From the NCBI RefSeq assembly GCF_000340215.1, contig NW_006921541.1, forward strand, positions 2,143,527 to 2,207,526: a stretch of 64,000 bases of DNA. The letters are read 5' to 3'. A model generated the notes under the pieces. It was given only the letters and a program-made list of their open reading frames with translations, had not been told where the DNA came from and did not search any database. Positions 58,189-64,000 of this stretch are shown here, one piece after another. The stretch comes from Pseudocercospora fijiensis CIRAD86 (Eukaryota > Ascomycota > Dothideomycetes > Mycosphaerellales > Mycosphaerellaceae). The position numbers and the translations under genes were made by a program. Each line of letters starts with the position of its first letter. The first letter of the stretch is position 1.

Positions 58189-59530
58189 ATGAACGTAAGC
58201 GATCCGAACGCGCCGGGCGCGGGAAACGCGTAGAATAATGCATTAGGAGCGCCTATAGCATTAGAAAACGACGCGGCGATACAACAATACGAAGCCGAAC
58301 ACTAGGCGCGCCGAGAAGCGACCCGCCTACGGCTCGAACGATTTCTAGCTAAGCAAGAAGTGCTTAGGCTAGAAGTACAGGCTCAAGAAGCTAAGCGAGA
58401 GAATACGCGTCTTCGTGCCCTTAGGGACGCAGGCGATGCGCTAGCTCCGAGCAGCGGTACCGCCGGCGAGGGTCCTATAATAACCCTACCCCTAGGCGAC
58501 GAAGACGATAAGGACGAGGAAGAATTAGCTAACGAGTCGATTTAGAGGCCTAAATCTTAGAGAGCTGAATCTGTCTCGTATCGACTACCTCTTTCCGGAA
58601 GTGCGCTAAGCGTAGCCCCTATACCTAGTATAAGCTACGCAGTCGCTAGTCTTACGGCTATTAAGCCTCGCCTAAAGGAACCTAAGCCCTTTAAAGGCGA
58701 TACGATTAAGGAGTCGAGGCGATTCCTTAGAGAACTTTCTATTACCTTTGCGCTATCCGGAGCTACCTATTATACGGACGAAAGCAAGGTGCTTTATAGT
58801 GTTATATACCTCGCAGGCGATGCGTAGGAGCGATAGCACAATAAAAACAGCCTTAAGGACCTGCAAAATTACACCTACTAGGACTTTAAAACCTTCTATC
58901 GGGACTGCGTCGGGGACCCTATAAACCGTATACTAGACGTAACCCTCGAGTATAAGGCGGCCCGTTAGCGTAAGGGATAGTTAGTCTAAAGCTTTGCCCT
59001 TAAGCTCGCAGTACTCGAAGATTAACTTAGCGACTATAGCGAGGAGTATAGGATCCGCTATCTCCTCGTTAAACTCTAGCCGGCGATTCGCAGCGCGATC
59101 ATTAAATACTATGCGGTACTAACGACGCGTTACGAACTTGTAGAGCTTGCGACGCGCATCGAGACCCCTAATAAGCCGTCTAGCAAACGCAAGGATCGTA
59201 ACTACGATAAAACCGGAGGCAGTAAAGGCAAGAAGCGTCGATCTAATAGTTAGGCCCGCAAGCAGCAGTTAAATCGCGACCGTAGCGTAGGCGGGAAGCA
59301 TACGAAGGGCGATAACTCGTAAGGCGGGTATAATATTAGCAAGGTCGAATATTATAGCTGTCGCTAGAAAGGCTATTATAAGAACGCGTGCCCGAACCGC
59401 TATCTCTAGAAAGACGACAACCCTACGGTACGCAAGGTAGCCGCTAACGCTAAAGAAAAGAAGAACGACTCGAAGGCTAAGGGAAAAGACAAGGCACCTC
59501 CTAAGAGCTAGGGATAGGTACGGAATCTTA
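58189..59530 (+). pseudogene. gag of the third Gypsy element
   Basis: It starts at ATG 58,189 (MNVSDPNAPGAGNA...), includes the surviving 61-codon frame 58,360-58,545, and contains KEPKPFKGDTIKESRRFLRE, FALSGATYYTDESKVLYSVI, the capsid-like NYTY-x-DFKTFYRDCVGDP segment, and a lysine-rich region (SKGKKRRSNS). The knuckle near 59,350 reads Y-x-C-R-x-K-G-Y-Y-K-N-A-C, with its first Cys and the His changed to Tyr. Stops are TAG/TAA. Confidence 0.75.
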
Positions 59531-59589
59531 ACTAAGTGGCTTAGTAGTAGTAGTACCTACGGGACGCGTACGCGGAGCAATCGTTACGT

Positions 59590-62500
59590 AAGAAGGGGAA
59601 GTGTCCGTCGAATGCTTGTTAGATAATGCTACTAACATTAATATAGTATCTTAAGAATTCGTTCTACGATACTAGCCTTAGCGGATTGTTAACGCCGTAC
59701 TACCTAGTGCCGACAGTTTCTAGGGCGACCGAGGATACTACTACGGAGCGCATTATCTGCGCTTGCGGATCGCCGACTCTATAGGCTAAGAACGCATTAC
59801 TACCGGAGTGTTCTATGCTTTCGAAATGCCCCTCCCTAATATTATTCTTAGCAGGCCTTAGAGGCGCGATCAAAAGGTAATCGTCGATAGCTCGACGGAT
59901 GCCTAGACCTATAGGAACGAAGCCGTAGCGCGTTCGATACGCGTACGGGAACTATAGGAATTCTAGAAGGATATGCGTAACGCCTTATACGTGTATACGA
60001 TTAGCGTTCGCTAGCTCCGCGATATCGCTAAAGGTTCCTCCTTACTAGAAGAATTCAAAGACTTCGAAGACGTCTTTATAATAACGCCCGAAGCGAGACG
60101 CAAGCTCCCCGAAGACGTAGAGCATGCGATTAACCTAATCCCCGGAACGAAGCCGCTATATAAACCTCTCTACTATTCTTTAAGAAGAGAGCTTAGCGAC
60201 CTTCGTAATTACCTAAGCTTAGCCTTAGACAACGATTAGATCCAGCTTAGTATAAGCGAGGCGGGTACGCCGATCCTGTTCGTACTAAAGAAGGATAGTA
60301 GTCTAAGACTCTACGTCGATTATAGGGGGCTAAACGAGATTACTATTAAAAATCGTTACCCCCTGCCCCTTATTAGCGAAACGCTTAATAGGCTTAAGGA
60401 CGCTAAATGGTATACGTCCTTAGACCTTTAGGATATATATTACCGCATCCGTATTAAGCGAGGCGACGAGTAGAAGACTACGTTCCGTACGCGGTACGGG
60501 CACTTCGAGTATAAGGTAATGCCTTTTAGGCTTACTAATGCTCCTGCTACGTTTTAAGGATACATTAATAGGGCGTTAGCTAGCCTAGTTAACATTTGCT
60601 GTGTCGTCTACCTTAACGACATTCTTATCTATAGCAAAACGCGAGAGGACTACGTGCGAGACGTACGCGCTATCCTTACGCGGCTCCGGAAGTTCGCCTT
60701 ATATACGAATAGAAAGAAATATTCCTTCTAGAAGAAAGAAGTCGAATTCCTTAGGTTTATCGTTAGTACCGAAGGCGTATCGATAGATTAGCGTAGGGTA
60801 AACGCTATTACCGAGTAGCCTCGCCTATTAACGCTAAAGGAGGTTCAATCCTTCCTCGGATTCTATAACTTCTATCGGAGGTTTATTCTAAATTACTCCC
60901 GAATCGTTACACCGCTAACCGCCCTATTAAAAGGCGCCGTAAATAGCCGGAAGCTAGGGCAGGTCCCGTAGGGCGAAAGCGAGGAGCAAGCGTTCTGCTA
61001 GCTAAAGGCTGCCTTTAGCTCGGCCTCGATATTGCGACACTATAATCCTACGAAGCCCCTACGCATCGAGACCGATGCCTCTACGTTTGCCTTAGTAGGA
61101 ATTATGTTACAATAGAGCGAGGATAGGAATTGGCACCCTATTGCCTTCTAGTTACGAAAAATAGTCCTAGCCGAGACGAATTATAAGACCTATAACTAGG
61201 AGCTCCTAGCGGTTATCGAGTCCTTTAAGCATTAGCGCCCGTACCTCGACAGCGCCTAGTATACGACCCGCGTAGTTGTCGACTACGCTAATCTTAAGGG
61301 CTTTATAAAGATAAAGCAGCTCGTCGGAAGGTAGGTAAGATAGGCAACCTTCCTTATACCTTTTAACTTCACTATTGAATATCGGGCTAGTAAGCGAAAC
61401 CTAGCCGATGCGCCTTTACGACGTAGCGACTACGAGAGCGAGTCGCAGGCGGTAAACAACCTTCTTCCTATATTATAGTCGAAACTAGCTCTATAGTTAA
61501 ATCTACCCGAGAATATCGAGCCGATTGTAAAACGCATCTCTATTATATATATAGGGATGCGAGACGCTAGTATAGCGCTAGCGGAACGCAAGGGTTTTAT
61601 TAGCAGTCCCGCAAGAGTAGCGGCTACTATCGTTAGGAATGATAGGCCCTACTACGAGACGCCTAATATAATCCTTAGTTTCGTACGTACTTTGCAATAG
61701 CTAGAGCAAGCGAGAGGAGGAGGCTTGTACGAGACAAGCTTACCGTCGGGTAGCTTAGCCTCGTTAAGTGGTTCTAACCTCCCGCCTAGCTATTCTCGTC
61801 GTAGTAACCTCATTTACTACGGCGATGCGCTATATATCCCTAAGGACTACGTATTGCGTGCGCAGCTAATACGCATGCACTACGACGACCCTTTAGCTAG
61901 ATACTTTAGTATAGCTAAGACTATAGACCTAATACGCCGAAAGTACTTCTAGCCGAAGATAGCCGAGGACATTACGGCCTATGTCCGCACCTATAGAATT
62001 TGTTAATAGTCGAAGGCGAAGCGCTATCGCCTATATAGCGAGCTCGCTGCTCTGCCTATACCGACCCGACCTTAGCAAGAGTTAACGATAGACTTCATTA
62101 CCGATCTCCCGCCGAGTAAGCTCGGTACCTACGTATATACTACGATCCTCGTAATAGTCGACCGCTATACGAAGATAAGCCTCTTTATCCTAACGACGAA
62201 GAAGTGTATAGCAGTAGAACTCGCGGATATCCTTTAAAGGGAGGTAATTAGGCGTTTTAGAGTGCTATTAGGCATTATTAGCGATCGTAGATCGCTTTTT
62301 ACTAGCTAGTTTTAGAGCGACTTCTGCTTCGAAGCGCATATAAAGCGCAGGCTTAGCACAGCCTTCTATCCTTAGACTAATAGGCAAACCGAACGCGCGA
62401 ACTAGACCCTCGAGCAATACCTACGATATTATTACTCCGAAAACTAGGATAATTAGGCTAAATTATTGCCTTAGGCGGAGTTTGCCTACAACAACAGCGT

Positions 62501-63155
62501 TTATCCTACGTTACGCATAAGCCCCTTTAAGATGCTCTACGGCTTCAACCCTAATTTAATACCGAGCGTAAATAAGCTACTAGCTCGGGACGAGCTAACT
62601 AAGGGAAGGGCACTAGCAGCTATCGACGCTGCGGAGCGACTGCGATAAGCATATAAAACGCTTGCGGAACGCTAGTAGAAAGCAGCAGAATACTAGGCTA
62701 AGCAATACAATGTACACTATACTACTAAGATATATAGTGTAGGTAACCTAGTCTTACTGTCGACAAAGAACATTAGCTTAGATGTCCTAAAGAAGAAACT
62801 TAGCCCGAAGTATATAGGGCCTTTCCGCATTATTAACGCAGTTAGAGCGCAGGCGTACCGCCTAGCACTACCGTTAAGCACGAAGATCTACAATGTTTTC
62901 TATGTTTCCCTCCTCGAGCCTTAGTATAGGCGCGACGGTGAGGAGTATAAGATAAGCATACCTATCGCTAAAGGTAACGAGTAGTAGGTAGAAACAATCG
63001 TAGTAAAGAAGATAAAGAAGCGGAAGGCGTACTACCTTATTAAGTAGCGAGGTTGGCCTAAAGAATACAACACTTAGGAGCTAGCTGTTTATATTAAAGA
63101 TTCTGTAGCGTTAGACGAGTTCGAAGCTCAAGCGAAGCGCAAGCGTAGGTAGTAA
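59590..63155 (+). pseudogene. pol of the third Gypsy element, with chromodomain
   Basis: The protease-like part has VECLLDNATNINIVS. Reverse transcriptase (about 60,120-60,790) has [60 protein letters not shown] and VVYLNDILIYSKT (the second position of the catalytic pair differs). RNase H has IETDASTFALVGIMLQ and YKTYN-x-ELLAVIESFKH. Integrase shows a mutated HHCC knuckle around the surviving frame 61,725-61,952, then LTIDFITDLPPSKLGTYVYT, IISDRRSLFTS and TNRQTERANQTLEQYLRYYY. The end (ETIVVKKIKKRKAYYLIK, RGWPKEYNT) is a chromodomain, with aromatic-cage Trp codons turned to TAG. Confidence 0.85.
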
Positions 63156-63190
63156 TCAAAACAAAAGAAAATAAAACTTAAGAAAAAATA
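63155..63190 (+). other. Purine-rich tract after pol of the third element
   Basis: CAAAACAAAAGAAAATAAAA lies just after the last pol stop. In LTR retrotransposons a polypurine tract normally primes plus-strand synthesis directly before the 3' LTR. Here the LTR sequence does not follow, so its function is uncertain. Confidence 0.4.
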
Positions 63191-63232
63191 GTAGACACGT
63201 ACTCGTTTCGCTACTAAAAAAGGCCTATTAGC

Positions 63233-64000
63233 CTAGCATGCATAAAGAAGGCGCCGCGTAGGCGCGCCGACGGCGAGCCGCCTACTCTACTTATCCTTAG
63301 AATCCTCCTTAGACTCCTCCTACTCGATGCCTATAGCGGCATCGATAGCGGCGACGGCGTTAGCGCCGACGCGCTAAGCGAGGTTCTAGTACGGTTAGCA
63401 TACGAAGCGCAAGTAAAACGAGGCTATAGGAAAAACTATACCTAACGACCAATCTCTACCAAACTAGCTAAGTTAGTACCGATGTTCTTAAGGGCACCTA
63501 ATAGGTTAACATCCGCAAGGGACCCGCTAGCGGCCCTCTTACGGGCTAGGGCTTTGCCGCCTAGGGTTACCTTGTTCTTGTTAATATAGAAGGCATCGAG
63601 CATAGATAGGATAACTAATGTCGAGGTTAGTATACGAAGCGTAAGCGGAGCGTATAAGAAACCTACGTGCGACTACGGCGTCTAGGTTAGCCTAGAGTGC
63701 CTCTAAGGCCTCGTTAGACTCCTCTAGGGAGTCGTAGCCGTCTAGATCGTAAAGGTCGCGCGTAGAGCGCGCGGCGCGGATACGGGCTAGCAGCGACACT
63801 AGCGCGCGTGCCGTAATAGGCGTATAGGTATAGTAGCTGCTGCGGCAGCGATCGTAGTTACGCTTAGTAGTAGGGTCTATATTGCCGCCTACGCAGAGCT
63901 TAGATAGGTTATCTAAAGCGAGTCAGTTGCGAAGCGTATACGCGTAGCAAGGGGCGAGAAAACGTACCGTTAGCCGTTATATACCTAAAGTAACGAGTGC
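63233..64000 (-). pseudogene. Antisense spliced gene relic with three related introns (5' end outside window)
   Basis: The minus strand contains exons 64000-63968 (partial), 63912-63667, 63614-63442 and 63373-63233. Introns are 63913-63967 (55 bp, GTACG...TTTAG), 63615-63666 (52 bp, GTAGGT...TTAG) and 63374-63441 (68 bp, GTATAG...CTTAG). Phases agree across all three. The product reads NLSKLCVGGNIDPTTKRNYD, RCRSSYYTYTPITARALVSL, LARIRAARSTRDLYDLDGYD, SLEESNEALEAL, ILSMLDAFYINKNKVTLGGK, LLGALKNIGTNLASLVEIGR and an acidic end (EESKEDSKDK). Four in-frame TAG codons are at positions compatible with CAG or TGG, as elsewhere in the island. No family was recognised. The regular spacing and phase conservation argue for a former real gene, either element cargo or a captured host gene. 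Confidence 0.6.

Larger units (their letters stand above)
38541..64000. repeat. 25-kb RIP-mutated nested retrotransposon island
   Basis: From about 38.54 kb to the window end almost every CAG, CAA and TGG codon of transposon proteins reads TAG or TAA. TpA is abundant and CpA/TpG are scarce, while CpG remains common and overall GC content stays moderate. This is the CpA-directed signature of repeat-induced point mutation acting on both strands. Three Ty3/Gypsy elements can be read by translating through the stops. Only a few frames longer than 60 codons survive. Confidence 0.93.
57835..64000 (+). mobile_element. Third Ty3/Gypsy element, chromodomain type (3' end outside window)
   Basis: It starts with a 308-bp LTR, then gag with a CCHC-like knuckle and a full pol ending in a chromodomain-like segment near 63 kb. 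The 5-bp sequence before the LTR is GATAG; the matching right duplication is not in the window. After pol and a purine-rich tract, the expected LTR sequence does not appear. Instead an antisense spliced gene relic follows to the window end, so the element may carry antisense cargo, or be broken or invaded there. Confidence 0.8.

Noticed and set aside
1..64000. tRNA, rRNA, CRISPR array, riboswitch, bacterial-type operons
   Set aside because: I looked for A/B-box-like tRNA signals, regular spacer arrays and long conserved RNA segments and found none convincing. The sequence is eukaryotic in gene structure.

Overview
The window looks like nuclear DNA of a filamentous ascomycete (Pezizomycotina), most likely a dothideomycete close to Mycosphaerellales. 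The evidence is short GT-AG introns of about 49-91 bp with CTRAC-like branch sites, a pectin-degradation gene set, a HET-domain gene, a hydrophobin, a small secreted cysteine-rich protein, and retrotransposons heavily mutated by repeat-induced point mutation (RIP: CpA to TpA on both strands). The class and order are inferred from gene content; no marker sequence settles them.

Positions 1-38,540 are a normal gene-bearing arm interrupted by one small RIP-degraded, AT-rich repeat block (about 8.42-10.92 kb). The left end carries a rhamnogalacturonan-utilisation group: the 3' end of a PL4 rhamnogalacturonan lyase, an anion:cation-symporter-type MFS transporter, and a GH105 unsaturated rhamnogalacturonyl hydrolase divergent from the transporter across a 470-bp promoter. 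After this come a two-exon hydrophobin, the AT-rich block, a second MFS transporter of the same broad family, two conserved-looking proteins of unknown function, a DSD1-type D-serine dehydratase, TAN1 (THUMP protein needed for tRNA ac4C), an APH-like kinase-fold protein, a large HET-domain protein with C-terminal membrane segments, a four-exon small secreted protein, a decayed transcription-factor C-terminus and another unknown acidic/basic protein. I corrected the splicing of each multi-exon gene by finding matching donors and acceptors that rejoin family-typical motifs.

Positions 38,541-64,000 are one island of RIP-mutated transposons. Former CAG, CAA and TGG codons are now TAG or TAA, so almost no open frames remain, yet the proteins can still be read through the stops. 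The architecture is nested. An outer Ty3/Gypsy element (gag and CCHC from about 40.6 kb, protease and reverse transcriptase to 43,082) is split inside its reverse transcriptase by a 13.8-kb Gypsy element with 114-bp LTRs (43,083-56,883). The outer reading frame resumes at 56,889 and is then cut again at 57,835 by a third, chromodomain-type Gypsy element whose 3' LTR lies beyond the window.

The most unusual signals are in this island. First, after the third element's polymerase there is an antisense, RIP-degraded gene with three recognisable introns that share a near-identical branch-site block, resembling introner-like elements. Second, the 13.8-kb element carries about 5 kb of extra sense-strand coding sequence of unknown function between integrase and 3' LTR. 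Third, part of the third element's LTR has largely escaped RIP. Outside the island, several genes show a switch in third-position base choice from A/C to G/T along the coding strand, and a 30-bp-class inverted repeat marks a possible MITE near 30.3-30.7 kb.
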